The notes under the pieces: model-generated
Seen by the model: only the letters and a program-made list of their open reading frames with translations
The model's database searches: none
What the model was told of the DNA's origin: nothing
Program-made: the position numbers and the translations under genes
In this document: positions 32,364 through 41,221 of the stretch, piece after piece
Position numbering within the stretch: the stretch's first letter is position 1
Layout: each line of letters starts with the position of its first letter
NCBI RefSeq assembly: GCF_036287235.1
Contig: NZ_CP142850.1
Location: forward strand, 336,001 to 400,000
Origin: Exiguobacterium sp. 9-2
Lineage (GTDB): Bacteria; Bacillota; Bacilli; Exiguobacteriales; Exiguobacteriaceae
Length of the DNA stretch: 64,000 nucleotides
Direction: 5' to 3'

Positions 32364-33902
32364 ATGTATCAGAAATGGTTGGGAGTCGTCATCGGTTGGT
32401 TACTCTTTCATATCGGCTGGGTGACGTGCGTTGGAACGGATACATTTATCGGACAAGTCGTCAACAGTCTGTTCACGATCGGTGGTGTGATGATCTCCCT
32501 CTATTTGATTTGGCAGACACAACGACGTCAGACAAGACGCCCTTTTACCTATCGTTTATTTCTTCTTTTATTGTTCGCTAATGCCATGCTTGGATTAGGC
32601 GAATGTGGACAGCTTCTATATTTTCTACAAGGACGAACGCGAACGGAACCGTTTGACTGGATCGACTTGATCTTCAGTCTTCAAATCTTGATTTATTTGA
32701 TCGCTTTTGGCTATTTTCTTCGCAATCGACGACGCGAGGTCAACTTGCGTGTTTTTTTATTCGATGAGTTCATCATTCTAGTCGTTGCAGGGTCGCTCTC
32801 ATGGCACTACTTAGTGACGCCGTATTTAGAAGCGAATGCCTTGCTGACGATCGAAACGATTTTATGGCTCCGTTATCCGATCGGCGATTTATTATTACTC
32901 GGTGGAATGATTGTCTTGTTTTTTGGTTTGATGAAGCGTGGCAATGGTGGCTCGTTGTTATTAATTTTACTCGCTTTTCATTTTCAGTTAATTGCCGACC
33001 TTCTATACGTCGTGCTAGAACGATTTGATTACCTCATCCCTTCGAGTTGGCTCGATCCGTTATGGTTAGCGACTGTCATGATCGTCGGATTAGCAGCTTA
33101 TCGTTTTGATGCTGAGGAATCATTCGTCAGCTTTGATGTCGCTCGGAAATGGATCGATGTCTTGCGTTTGATTACGCCATACGTATTCTTGTTAATTCTA
33201 TTCGTGACGATGGCACGGCAAACAATCAGTTGGAATGGTTTGACGATTGGTCTGATGATTGCGATTCCGTTATTAATTTCCCGTCAAATTCGGATCGTCG
33301 TTGATAATCAAAGATTGCGTGAAAACCTTGAGGCGAAGGTAGAGGAACGAACGGAAGCACTAGCATCTGCCATGGAAGAGATGCGGCACATGGCGTATCA
33401 CGATGCTTTAACAGGGTTACCGAATCGGTATCTGTTTGCACGATTGTTTCAAGATGCCTTGTACCGAGCGGAAGCGAGTGAAGGACAAGTCGGATTATTC
33501 TTTATCGATATCGATCACTTCAAAGAGATTAATGATACGTACGGACATCGTGTCGGAGATCAGCTCATCATCGACGTCACGGCACGCTTACAAAAGAAAC
33601 TACCGCCTAATACGGTCATTTCGAGACAGGGTGGGGATGAATTCATCGTCTTATTATTTGACGTTGAACAAGAATCAGAAGTCGTGCAGTGTGGAGAACA
33701 CCTGGTTTCCTTGTTTCGACAGCCGTTTCATCATGGCATCATTCCACTTCCTGTGACGGCAAGTATTGGGGGCGCGATTTATCCTACACATGCAGCCTCT
33801 CGATCGGACTTGATCGAGCAGGCAGATCTTGCAATGTACGAAGCAAAACGTCGGGGGAAAAATCAATTTTGTATGCATGATTCGACGGTAACGAAGGTAT
33901 AA
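32364..33902 (+). CDS. membrane diguanylate cyclase (GGDEF)
   Basis: 512 residues. Eight to nine membrane helices fill residues 1-310, then a short coiled coil (LRENLEAKVEERTEALASAM) and a GGDEF domain with the active motif intact at 423-427. It would make cyclic di-GMP from two GTP. The RxxD inhibitory site normally five residues before GGDEF is not visible, so product feedback may be missing. No EAL domain is attached. ATG at 32364 with a GGGGGG-rich site. Stands alone downstream of the kinase terminator. Confidence 0.92.
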   Translation: MYQKWLGVVIGWLLFHIGWVTCVGTDTFIGQVVNSLFTIGGVMISLYLIWQTQRRQTRRPFTYRLFLLLLFANAMLGLGECGQLLYFLQGRTRTEPFDWIDLIFSLQILIYLIAFGYFLRNRRREVNLRVFLFDEFIILVVAGSLSWHYLVTPYLEANALLTIETILWLRYPIGDLLLLGGMIVLFFGLMKRGNGGSLLLILLAFHFQLIADLLYVVLERFDYLIPSSWLDPLWLATVMIVGLAAYRFDAEESFVSFDVARKWIDVLRLITPYVFLLILFVTMARQTISWNGLTIGLMIAIPLLISRQIRIVVDNQRLRENLEAKVEERTEALASAMEEMRHMAYHDALTGLPNRYLFARLFQDALYRAEASEGQVGLFFIDIDHFKEINDTYGHRVGDQLIIDVTARLQKKLPPNTVISRQGGDEFIVLLFDVEQESEVVQCGEHLVSLFRQPFHHGIIPLPVTASIGGAIYPTHAASRSDLIEQADLAMYEAKRRGKNQFCMHDSTVTKV

Positions 33903-33917
33903 ATGAAATCATATACT

Positions 33918-33970
33918 AAAACACGCTCGTATACTGATCCAAACGGACCAGTCATACGAACGTGTTTTTT
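33918..33970. terminator. bidirectional terminator
   Basis: Long stem with small mismatches: AAAACACG...TCGTAT on one side, ATACGA...CGTGTTTTTT on the other. It lies between the convergent GGDEF and EF-G-binding-protein genes. Confidence 0.85.
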
Positions 33971-33978
33971 GATGCATA

Positions 33979-34617
33979 TCATTTCTTTTGCGAACGGGCT
34001 AAGAACGTTTCAATAACGTCCGGCTTGGTCACTGCTTGATTACAAGCATCACTATCGATACACATATAATGACCAATCGTTTGATGCTGTTCAGTCGAAC
34101 GGCGTGTCGTGACAGTTACGAGTGTAATATCACTATACGTATGACAAATCGCACAAATCCCTTTTTGAATCGATGGTAGATAGGTACCTTCTACGCCAAT
34201 CCATTCACCATTCAAGGGATAGACGAAATATTTTTTCCGATTTCCGGTATCGTTCCAGCTTAAAAACGTCGTGTGTGTCCACTCAAAGGAGTGAAGTGGC
34301 GGAACGTGTAGCTTTTTCGTTTTTTTAAAGAGCTGTCGGATTCGTGATTCAGAGATGGTCGGAAATGGTTGGACGAACGGCTCCACACGTGTCAAATACA
34401 TGAGAAGATCCTGTTCGGATTCAGCGTCACGAATGTTCGTCAACAAGATTTCCTGTTCCGGTGTAAGTACTGGCAATAGATCAAATATCTTTTCAGCGGC
34501 ACTGTACCGAACAGCATCACGAACATCGGGGTCATGAACGGCTGCGAATTGATGTTGCAGCAGCTCGACTTGATTCCGAATGAAATTGTATTGATGGGGT
34601 AGTAAAAATGCGTCCAT
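33979..34617 (-). CDS. FusB/FusC-family EF-G-binding protein
   Basis: 212 residues, the length of FusB (213). The start (FLLPHQYNFIRNQVELLQ) and middle (IRQLFKKTKKLHVPPL, then FLSWNDTGNRKKYFVYPLNGEWIGVEG) follow the FusB pattern. The C-terminal zinc finger has Cys155-x2-Cys158 and Cys186-x5-Cys192. FusB frees EF-G stalled on the ribosome by fusidic acid; chromosomal relatives in Bacillales may simply aid EF-G recycling. ATG at 34617 with AAAGGAGG 7 nt upstream. No mobile-element signs surround it, so it is likely native. Confidence 0.9.
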   Translation of the reverse strand: MDAFLLPHQYNFIRNQVELLQHQFAAVHDPDVRDAVRYSAAEKIFDLLPVLTPEQEILLTNIRDAESEQDLLMYLTRVEPFVQPFPTISESRIRQLFKKTKKLHVPPLHSFEWTHTTFLSWNDTGNRKKYFVYPLNGEWIGVEGTYLPSIQKGICAICHTYSDITLVTVTTRRSTEQHQTIGHYMCIDSDACNQAVTKPDVIETFLARSQKK

Positions 34618-34740
34618 TCTCGTTCCTCCTTTTCCTTTCATCGTACCGGAATTTGGCAACAGAACAAAGCGACATTTTAGTTTTTCGGACTCCTACAGCG
34701 GGAATTAAATAACAGACTGAACGAGGAGGTGAAAAGGGAC

Positions 34741-35475
34741 GTGCAGTATTTAACATTTTTACGCTTGATGAATGTAGGAGCATTCCTCTTTGCAATGCTA
34801 GCACGCGTCGTTTGGCAACAGCCGATGACCATTCTTAAGTTACCTCTTGTTCCTGCACCATTCTTTGACGCCATTGCCGGTGTTGTGTTTACGACATTAT
34901 TGATTTGGTGTATTCGACCGGTACGTGCCTTCCCTGCGGATCGAGAACTGATTGAAGATATCGGAGGGTGGCTTGCATTATCACTCGTGACGCTTGGAAT
35001 CAGTAGTATGAGTGGCCCCCCTTGGGAACTCGTCTCGACGACGATTTCTTTCATCAGCCTTTGCTTAGTCTATATGAAAATTCAACACCATCCCCGGCGT
35101 TCGCCGTGGATGCGCTCTCCAGTTTCAGTGTTGCTTGCCTGGATCAGTACGATGCTATTGATTTTACCATTTCGGATCTTATCGGATTTTCAGTTCACTT
35201 CTCTATTCAGTCTTTCCGAACGCCAATGGAGCACGAGTGCGCTCGCACTAGCTGTTATCGGTGGACTCCTGTTCATCGCAATCCATTCAGATTGGGTATT
35301 TGGTCTCGCACTCATCTGGTATTTAGCTGGGCTATTGTTTAACGAACGTCTCGTTCTCTTGCAACAGATCGTAGCGGGAATTGGCATAATGTGTGTTTTA
35401 CTCCTATGTTATTACGTCTTTCAGAAACGTCAACGTCTTTTTCGACAGCATTCACCTAAGTCTTCTTCGTCCTAG
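34741..35475 (+). CDS. multi-pass membrane protein, function unknown
   Basis: 244 residues with seven or eight hydrophobic helices and a short basic tail (QKRQRLFRQHSPKS). No recognised motif. GTG at 34741 is the likely start: GAGGAGGT lies 10 nt before it, while the GTG at 34729 overlaps that site. Divergent from the EF-G-binding-protein gene, with only about 120 bases between them. The next promoter begins at its stop codon. Confidence 0.65.
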   Translation: MQYLTFLRLMNVGAFLFAMLARVVWQQPMTILKLPLVPAPFFDAIAGVVFTTLLIWCIRPVRAFPADRELIEDIGGWLALSLVTLGISSMSGPPWELVSTTISFISLCLVYMKIQHHPRRSPWMRSPVSVLLAWISTMLLILPFRILSDFQFTSLFSLSERQWSTSALALAVIGGLLFIAIHSDWVFGLALIWYLAGLLFNERLVLLQQIVAGIGIMCVLLLCYYVFQKRQRLFRQHSPKSSSS

Positions 35476-35501
35476 TTATGTTTTAGGTGAATTTGGGGTA
35501 T
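35475..35501 (+). promoter_or_regulatory. SigB-like promoter before the YflT/Usp stress pair
   Basis: Perfect SigB -10 GGGTAT (35496-35501); GTTATG 15 bp upstream is a partial -35. The gene it precedes belongs to a family that is SigB-controlled in B. subtilis. Confidence 0.5.
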
Positions 35502-35539
35502 ATCCCATATAGCTGTTATAAAAGGGGGAGGCGTGCATC

Positions 35540-35989
35540 ATGGGGAAAAAACAATGGATTGGTGTCTATCAGAATGAAACGGATTTAATTCGTAAGATCG
35601 AGGATTTACATTTTGCAGGTTATCTAGAAGAGGATCTATATATCGTGTTGCAAGACAAGACTGATATGGCGATGTTACGTGGGCAATCGGCGGCGCAACT
35701 CGTCTCTGGAAAACGGACGCTGTTTGAGCGGTTTACAGGCAAACCAGCTTCGGCTGAGGAAATTCAAACTGCTTTTACGGAACTCGGATTGCCGGAGGCA
35801 GATATTCGGCAACACGTCTTACGTGTCCAGCAAGGCGATTATGTCCTGTTGGCAGACGAAGCAGGGGCTTCTCGTCCTGCGCCGGAACCAAAAAGTATTC
35901 TGGAAACAGAGCCAGAGGGAATCGAAGCGGAACGAAAACTTGATCACGAAAACCGTGCCCTTGAAAATGAAAATGATCGGATGTTGTAA
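35540..35989 (+). CDS. YflT-like general stress protein (GSP17M type)
   Basis: 149 residues. The N-terminal about 115 residues (WIGVYQNETDLIRKIEDLHFAGYLEEDLYIV ... QQGDYVLLADE) match the heat-induced stress protein YflT domain, known as a SigB-dependent general stress protein in Bacillus. The tail is charged and disordered. Soluble, molecular role unknown. ATG at 35540 with a strong GGGGGAGG. A universal stress protein gene follows 28 bases on, probably in one transcript. Confidence 0.85.
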   Translation: MGKKQWIGVYQNETDLIRKIEDLHFAGYLEEDLYIVLQDKTDMAMLRGQSAAQLVSGKRTLFERFTGKPASAEEIQTAFTELGLPEADIRQHVLRVQQGDYVLLADEAGASRPAPEPKSILETEPEGIEAERKLDHENRALENENDRML

Positions 35990-36017
35990 GAGAGTCGTGC
36001 GGAAAGGATGAATCTTG

Positions 36018-36467
36018 ATGGAGAGCCAATATCATACGATTTTGGTAGCAGTCGACGGATCAGAGACAGCAGATTTAGCATTTGAGAAGGCAGTGAAATT
36101 TGCCAAACTTGATCATGCTAAACTCGTCATCGCCCATGTCATCGATATTCAGACGTTTGCTAACGTACGTGCCAATAAACGTTTCATTGATCAAAACGTT
36201 ACCGAATATGCACAAGAATTGCTCGATCGTTACGAAAAGCGGGCACGAGAAGCAGGTGTCGAGACAGTTGAGCTGATCATCGAAAATGGCTCTCCGAAAA
36301 CACTGATTCCAAAGGTCATCGCACCACGCGTTGGTGCGGGTCTGATCGTCTGCGGAGCAGTCGGGATGAATGCGATGGAACGAATCATGATTGGGAGTGT
36401 TTCTGAAAACATTTCCCGTTATGCAAAATGCGATATCTATATCGTCCGTCCGAAAACCTTGAAGTGA
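36018..36467 (+). CDS. universal stress protein (UspA family)
   Basis: 149 residues. Usp fold: ILVAVDGSETADLAFEKAV at the start and the C-terminal nucleotide motif G-x2-G-x9-GSVSENISRYAKCDIYIVRP (GAVGMNAMERIMIGSVSENI), which indicates an ATP-binding type. Start ATG at 36018 rather than the TTG three bases before, with AAAGGA 10 nt upstream. Cotranscribed with the YflT-like gene; both would belong to the general stress response. Confidence 0.92.
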   Translation: MESQYHTILVAVDGSETADLAFEKAVKFAKLDHAKLVIAHVIDIQTFANVRANKRFIDQNVTEYAQELLDRYEKRAREAGVETVELIIENGSPKTLIPKVIAPRVGAGLIVCGAVGMNAMERIMIGSVSENISRYAKCDIYIVRPKTLK

Positions 36468-36510
36468 CATAAAACAGCACACATCGGCTGATGTGTGCTG
36501 TTTTATGTCA
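36465..36510. terminator. bidirectional terminator with 21-bp perfect stem
   Basis: 36465-36485 pairs with 36490-36510 around GGCT. Both neighbouring stop codons (usp TGA and the TCA complement of the small membrane gene) lie inside the stem. Confidence 0.92.
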
Positions 36511-36699
36511 CGTTAGAAAGTAATAGAAAATGCCTAATAAAATCAGAATGATCGGGAGAAAAATGAAATACATCCAAGACATATTTTTTGCCGAAGTCTT
36601 GTGATCGTACTGCTCTTCTGCTGGTTGCTTAGCAATCCGCAACGTAAAGATGAGTCCGACGAGACAAATGACTAATGCGATCCAAAATAAAGTCAACAT
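36508..36699 (-). CDS. small two-helix membrane protein
   Basis: 63 residues: helices at about 3-21 and 42-62, joined by a charged loop (RIAKQPAEEQYDHKTSAKNM). The start is taken as the ATG at 36699 (GAGGAG 7 nt upstream); the ATG at 36705 sits on top of the site. Unknown function; found alone between the Usp terminator and the MarR promoter. Confidence 0.7.
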   Translation of the reverse strand: MLTLFWIALVICLVGLIFTLRIAKQPAEEQYDHKTSAKNMSWMYFIFLPIILILLGIFYYFLT

Positions 36700-36773
36700 A
36701 AGCATGCTCCTCTCTTCTTTTATCATACAGAAAATGGTCATGTTCTGCAGTGGTGAGTTGTGACAGTTTAAAG

Positions 36774-36803
36774 TTGACAACGTACTAGTTGAGGGGCTAA
36801 ACT
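36774..36803 (+). promoter_or_regulatory. promoter of the MarR/MMPL operon
   Basis: Consensus TTGACA (36774-36779), 18-bp spacer, TAAACT (36798-36803). The -10 lies in the left arm of the operator dyad. Confidence 0.65.
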
Positions 36804-36819
36804 AACTTCATAAGTTTAG
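36797..36819. promoter_or_regulatory. probable MarR operator
   Basis: CTAAACT and AGTTTAG arms with 9 bases between, plus a third TAAACTA half-site at about 36823. It overlaps the -10, giving a simple autorepression design. Confidence 0.6.
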
Positions 36820-36833
36820 GGGGTAAACTAAAA

Positions 36834-37277
36834 ATGAAAGATAATTTACGTGAAGCAGTCCTCCTGTTCGAAGAAGTCATGATCCATGGAACTGAACGTG
36901 TGCTGAAGTCAGTCGAAGCGCCTGTTTGGCAAATGTATTCACCGGAACAACTCCATGTGTTGAAGCTCGTTGGAAAATACGGACCAATCTCATCGGGGCG
37001 TCTCGCGGCAGTACAGGGCGTACATAAAAGCGCCATTTCCAATCGGCTGAAAAAGTTGACGGAAAAAGGACTTGTCATCGTCGAACGCCGAGAAGATGAT
37101 CACCGAACGAAGTACATCTCGTTGACCGAAGCAGGACGATTGGTTGCGACAGAGGCGGAGCAAGAAATCTATACGTATCTCGAAAGTTTGATTGAAGGAA
37201 AGGTCGAGGAAGAAGAAATCATCCAGTTCATCGAAACCTTTAAGAAAATCAAAGAGATTCTGCAGTTGAACGTCTAA
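36834..37277 (+). CDS. MarR-family regulator of the MMPL transporter
   Basis: 147 residues with a winged-helix core: SPEQLHVLKLVGKYGPISSGRLAAVQGVHKSAISNRLKKLTEKG and wing VERREDDHRTKYISLT. Arrangement with an MMPL transporter 31 bases downstream matches B. subtilis ydgG-ydgH. The dyad at 36797-36819 over the promoter suggests autorepression. ATG at 36834 with GGGGGT upstream. Confidence 0.9.
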   Translation: MKDNLREAVLLFEEVMIHGTERVLKSVEAPVWQMYSPEQLHVLKLVGKYGPISSGRLAAVQGVHKSAISNRLKKLTEKGLVIVERREDDHRTKYISLTEAGRLVATEAEQEIYTYLESLIEGKVEEEEIIQFIETFKKIKEILQLNV

Positions 37278-37308
37278 AGACAGAATAGAAGGAAGAGGAG
37301 AATCAGAC

Positions 37309-39975
37309 ATGCGACAAATCGTCAAATGGCGCTGGGCAATTCTTGCATTATTGCTCATCGTCACAGTAGGTTTACTATTTACGGCACCAAACTTGGCAAA
37401 ACAAGCAGAGGACGCAGGGGCGATTCAGCTTGCGAATAACGCTGACTCACAGCGGGCAGCAGATATTTTAGAAAAAGCGGGAGCAAGTGAAGAAACGATC
37501 TCTCTTGTTATTCCGCTCAAAGACAAAGTCAGCGATGCTGATCGAAAGTCGATTGGGAAAATCGTTAAAGATTTAGAAGCACTCGATCGTCCGGTCACGG
37601 ATGTGCTGAATCCGTTTGAAAACAAAGAGACGGAAGGACAGCTCGTCTCAAAAGATCAAAAGACAGTCCTTGTTCCAATCACGGTCGACGGTTCGCAAGA
37701 AGAAATCGTCAAACTGGCAAAACAAATTCGGACAGATCTCTTGCCAAAGGATCAAACGATTTATCTAACGGGTGAAGCGTTAATCAACGATGACGTCAAT
37801 ACAAGCTCACAAGAAGGGTTGAAGCGGACGGAACTGATTACCGTCGGGTTGATTTTCGGACTACTTCTGCTCGTCTTCCGTTCCATCGTCACACCGTTCG
37901 TACCACTTGTGGCAGTGGGCTTTACGTACCTGATCAGCCAATCACTCGTCGCCTTTTTCGTCGACTGGTTCGGATTCCCGGTATCGAACTATACGCAAAT
38001 CTTCCTCGTTGCCATCCTGTTTGGGATTGGGACGGATTACTGTATCTTGCTACTGAGCCGGTATAAGGAAGAATTGACGGCAGGACACGATGTCGAGACA
38101 GCGATCGTCAACACGTATAAGACAGCAGGGCGTACGTTACTAATCAGTGGTCTTGCTGTTCTTGTCGGTTTCTCAGCGATTGGGTTTGCGGACTTCCCAA
38201 TCTTCAAATCATCGGTCGCTGTTGCGGTTGGGATTGCCGTCCTCTTACTCGTCTTATTTACACTTGTCCCCTTCTTCATGGCGACACTCAAAGAAAAATT
38301 ATTCTGGCCGTCAAAGAAGGCAGCGAGTCACCAAGATAGCAAACTGTGGTCACATTATGGTGGATTATCGATCCGTCGTCCTTTACTTGCGATGATCATC
38401 GTTGCGATCGTCACGGTCCCGACACTCTTTACGTACGATGATGACCTCTCGTTTAATACCGTCGATGAGATTGGTGCGAAGTATGATACGGTCAAAGGAC
38501 TGAATGCGATCTCGGATGGATTTGGAGCAGGTGAGTCGCTCCCGGTCAATGTCATTCTTAAGAGCGACAAAGATTTGATTACAGAAAAGACAGTTCCTTA
38601 TGCGGAACAGTTGAGTCGTGAGCTCGTGAAAATCGACGGGGTCAAATCGGTTCGTTCGATTTCTCGTCCGACAGGCGAAATCATTAATGACTTCTACGTC
38701 GATCGTCAATTAAAACAAGTTGCTTCCGGCATGAAGAAAGCAACCGCTGGTCTTACGGACGTTCAGTCTGGTCTGACGACAGTTGAAGACAATCTCAACG
38801 GTATTACAGGACAACTACCGGCAGGAGACTCGGCTTCAGCAGGAGCAAGTCAGTTGCAACAAGCAGCAGACGGACTTGGACAGATCAACCAACAGTTGAC
38901 GCTCGTCGGTCAAGGTCTGCAATCGACTCAAAATATCCCGCAAACCATTGGGACATTAAATGCCTTGTCTGGTCAATTGAGCCAAGTTCAATCTGGCATC
39001 AGTCAAGCAGCAAGTGGAATAGCCTCACAAGGAGCACAAGCCGGTCAACTTGGAAGTGGGCTGACACAACTTGCGGATGGTGTTGGTCAAGCAAACACAG
39101 GGCTTGCGAAAATTAGTAATGGTCTAGATGACATCTCGAATTTGTTAACCGAGATGGGACAAGCGACATCGATCCGTGGGACAGGTGTGTTCGTGCCAAA
39201 AGATACGTTATCGGACAAGGCCTTTAAACCAGCAATTGACCGTTACGCGATTGATCAGCAAACCGGATTGAAGTTTGAAGTCATCCTCGAAGATGATCCG
39301 TATTCACCAGAAGCGATTCAAACCGTCGCTGCAATCAAAAAGACGACAGCGAATACGATTAAAGGGACACCGTTTGAAGACAGCACTGTCGCATATGGCG
39401 GGATTTCAAGCGTCAACAGTGACTTGAATGATACGTCGAAAGCCGATTTCAAACGAACAGTGACCGTCATGTTGATCAGTCTCTTTGTGATTTTAGCGAT
39501 CATGTTCCGTTCGTTGATCATGCCATTGTTCATGATTGGTTCGTTATTGCTGACGTATTATACGTCGATGTCGATCGCTGAGCTGATCTTCGTCAACGGT
39601 CTCGGATATGACGGCATCAGTTGGGCTGTTCCGTTCTTCGGATTCGTCATGTTGATTGCCCTTGGTATCGATTATTCGATCTTCCTACTCGATCGTTTCC
39701 GCGAAGAGACGATCAAGGGACTCGATACGAAGGAAGCGATGTTCCTGTCGATGAAAAAGATGGGATCTGTCATCATCACGGCAGCGATCATTCTTGCAGG
39801 AACCTTCGGAGCGATGATGCCGTCTGGTGTCTTGAGTCTCGTTCAAATCGCGACGATCGTCATCACAGGTCTACTTTTGTATGGATTAATCGTCTTACCA
39901 CTCTTGATTCCAGCGATTACAGTTTCGTTTGGTAAAGGGGTCTGGTGGCCGTTTCGATCAAATGCCAAAAAATAA
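37309..39975 (+). CDS. MMPL/RND-family exporter (YdgH-like)
   Basis: 888 residues: two halves, each with one helix, a large outer loop and five more helices (first block about 170-355, second about 700-880). The fourth-helix region shows IGTDYCILLLSRYKEE and the matching LGIDYSIFLLDRFREE, the GxDYxxFLxxR motif of MMPL proteins, with the Asp-Tyr pairs for proton transfer. The second outer loop has a long Gln/Gly/Leu-rich coiled part (LQQAADGLGQINQQL). Proton-driven export of lipids, drugs or siderophores. ATG at 37309 with GAAGAGGAG. Follows its MarR regulator. Confidence 0.92.
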   Translation: MRQIVKWRWAILALLLIVTVGLLFTAPNLAKQAEDAGAIQLANNADSQRAADILEKAGASEETISLVIPLKDKVSDADRKSIGKIVKDLEALDRPVTDVLNPFENKETEGQLVSKDQKTVLVPITVDGSQEEIVKLAKQIRTDLLPKDQTIYLTGEALINDDVNTSSQEGLKRTELITVGLIFGLLLLVFRSIVTPFVPLVAVGFTYLISQSLVAFFVDWFGFPVSNYTQIFLVAILFGIGTDYCILLLSRYKEELTAGHDVETAIVNTYKTAGRTLLISGLAVLVGFSAIGFADFPIFKSSVAVAVGIAVLLLVLFTLVPFFMATLKEKLFWPSKKAASHQDSKLWSHYGGLSIRRPLLAMIIVAIVTVPTLFTYDDDLSFNTVDEIGAKYDTVKGLNAISDGFGAGESLPVNVILKSDKDLITEKTVPYAEQLSRELVKIDGVKSVRSISRPTGEIINDFYVDRQLKQVASGMKKATAGLTDVQSGLTTVEDNLNGITGQLPAGDSASAGASQLQQAADGLGQINQQLTLVGQGLQSTQNIPQTIGTLNALSGQLSQVQSGISQAASGIASQGAQAGQLGSGLTQLADGVGQANTGLAKISNGLDDISNLLTEMGQATSIRGTGVFVPKDTLSDKAFKPAIDRYAIDQQTGLKFEVILEDDPYSPEAIQTVAAIKKTTANTIKGTPFEDSTVAYGGISSVNSDLNDTSKADFKRTVTVMLISLFVILAIMFRSLIMPLFMIGSLLLTYYTSMSIAELIFVNGLGYDGISWAVPFFGFVMLIALGIDYSIFLLDRFREETIKGLDTKEAMFLSMKKMGSVIITAAIILAGTFGAMMPSGVLSLVQIATIVITGLLLYGLIVLPLLIPAITVSFGKGVWWPFRSNAKK

Positions 39976-39984
39976 GAACTAATC

Positions 39985-40020
39985 AAACCGGATTCGTCTT
40001 CTAGATGAATCCGGTTTTTT
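39985..40020 (+). terminator. terminator of the MarR/MMPL operon
   Basis: AAACCGGATTC pairs with GAATCCGGTTT, followed by TTT. Confidence 0.92.
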
Positions 40021-40059
40021 CATGACGTATACTAAGAGCAGAGTATAAGGAGGTAGAAC

Positions 40060-40908
40060 ATGCAATACTTCAAACAACTGACTTCACGGATTTGGTATCA
40101 GACACCGGTCAGCGAGACGGATCGCCCGATTCTCGCCGTCGTGCGTGGGGAGAAGCATCAATTGATGATTGACGCGGGAAACTCGTCAGCCCATGCCGCT
40201 TTGTTTTTAGAAGAAATGAAAAAACACAATCTTGGATCACCTGACTTATTGGCCCTGACCCACTGGCACTGGGATCATATTTTTGGGATGAAACATCTCC
40301 GTCTGCCATCGATGGCAACACAGCAAACAATCACCCGCATGAAAGAGATGCAACCATACGCTTGGACGGATGCAGCGTTACAAGAACGAATGGATCAAGG
40401 AATCGAGATTCCGTTTTGTGCGGATGCGATCAAGCTCGAGTTTGGTACGACACGCGACATCGAAGTCGTCTTACCGACGATTGGCTTTACTGGACAATTG
40501 GAAATTGACTTAGGTGGCGTGCAGTGCCAACTGATTGAAGTCGAAAATGATCATTCTCCTGGTAGCCTACTCGTCTACATTCCGGAAGAACGCGTCGTGT
40601 TCTTAGGAGACGCGATGTATGCGGATATCTTTTCATCGAAGTGGAATTATACGGTCGAACGGACGACGCGCTTATTAGCGGCAATCGATCGTTTAGAAGC
40701 CGATTATTATGTCTGGTCGCATGGAGAAGCGATGCCGAAGTCTGAATTTGAAGAAGAGGTCAACATGTTGCGTCGAGCCATTCGTGTAACGGAAGCGACC
40801 GGAGGACGACTGAAGGATATGCGGACTTTATATGCAGAAGAGACAGGACGATCGTTGACGGAAGACGAAACCGAAACATTGATCTATTTTGCAAATGGAG
40901 TGAAATGA
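40060..40908 (+). CDS. metallo-beta-lactamase-fold hydrolase
   Basis: 282 residues with the zinc motif THWHWDHIFG (HxHxDH) at about 66-74, FLGDAMYADIF with a metal-bridging Asp, and a late WSHGE histidine. Such small MBL proteins hydrolyse thioesters, lactones or phosphodiesters; the substrate here is unknown. No signal peptide. ATG at 40060 with AAGGAGG. A 42-residue membrane peptide gene follows after 77 bases. Confidence 0.88.
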   Translation: MQYFKQLTSRIWYQTPVSETDRPILAVVRGEKHQLMIDAGNSSAHAALFLEEMKKHNLGSPDLLALTHWHWDHIFGMKHLRLPSMATQQTITRMKEMQPYAWTDAALQERMDQGIEIPFCADAIKLEFGTTRDIEVVLPTIGFTGQLEIDLGGVQCQLIEVENDHSPGSLLVYIPEERVVFLGDAMYADIFSSKWNYTVERTTRLLAAIDRLEADYYVWSHGEAMPKSEFEEEVNMLRRAIRVTEATGGRLKDMRTLYAEETGRSLTEDETETLIYFANGVK

Positions 40909-40985
40909 CAGATCGTAACAAGGGATAAAACGGAGGACGTCGAAATAAAAAAGTACTACGAGCTTGTTAAAGGGAGCGGTACTAT

Positions 40986-41114
40986 ATGACAAAGCCAAAA
41001 TTCGAACGGGATGAAACCATCGATCGCGTTTTTTTTGGAAAAGCGGGCATCTTTTCATTTTTGGTTATCGTGGGAGGCATTCTATATCTACTATATGATC
41101 TGTACGTACAATGA
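40986..41114 (+). CDS. 42-residue single-span membrane peptide
   Basis: ATG at 40986, preceded by TTAAAGGGAGCGG, a fair ribosome binding site; stop TGA at 41112. Sequence begins MTKPKFERDETIDRVFF and then has one hydrophobic helix (IFSFLVIVGGILYLLYDLYV). A strong terminator starts at the stop codon, which supports this being a true gene. Short enough to be missed by usual length limits. Unknown function. Confidence 0.65.
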   Translation: MTKPKFERDETIDRVFFGKAGIFSFLVIVGGILYLLYDLYVQ

Positions 41115-41140
41115 TCGGAACGCATGCGTTCCGATTTTTT
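41114..41140 (+). terminator. terminator of the 42-residue peptide gene
   Basis: ATCGGAACG-CATG-CGTTCCGAT followed by TTTTT. Confidence 0.9.
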
Positions 41141-41221
41141 GAATTCAGGGGAGTGCACGAAAACCAGATATTGGGTAATAACTTGCGTGAGACTGTTAGT
41201 GAAAGTGAGAGGAGATGTCGG

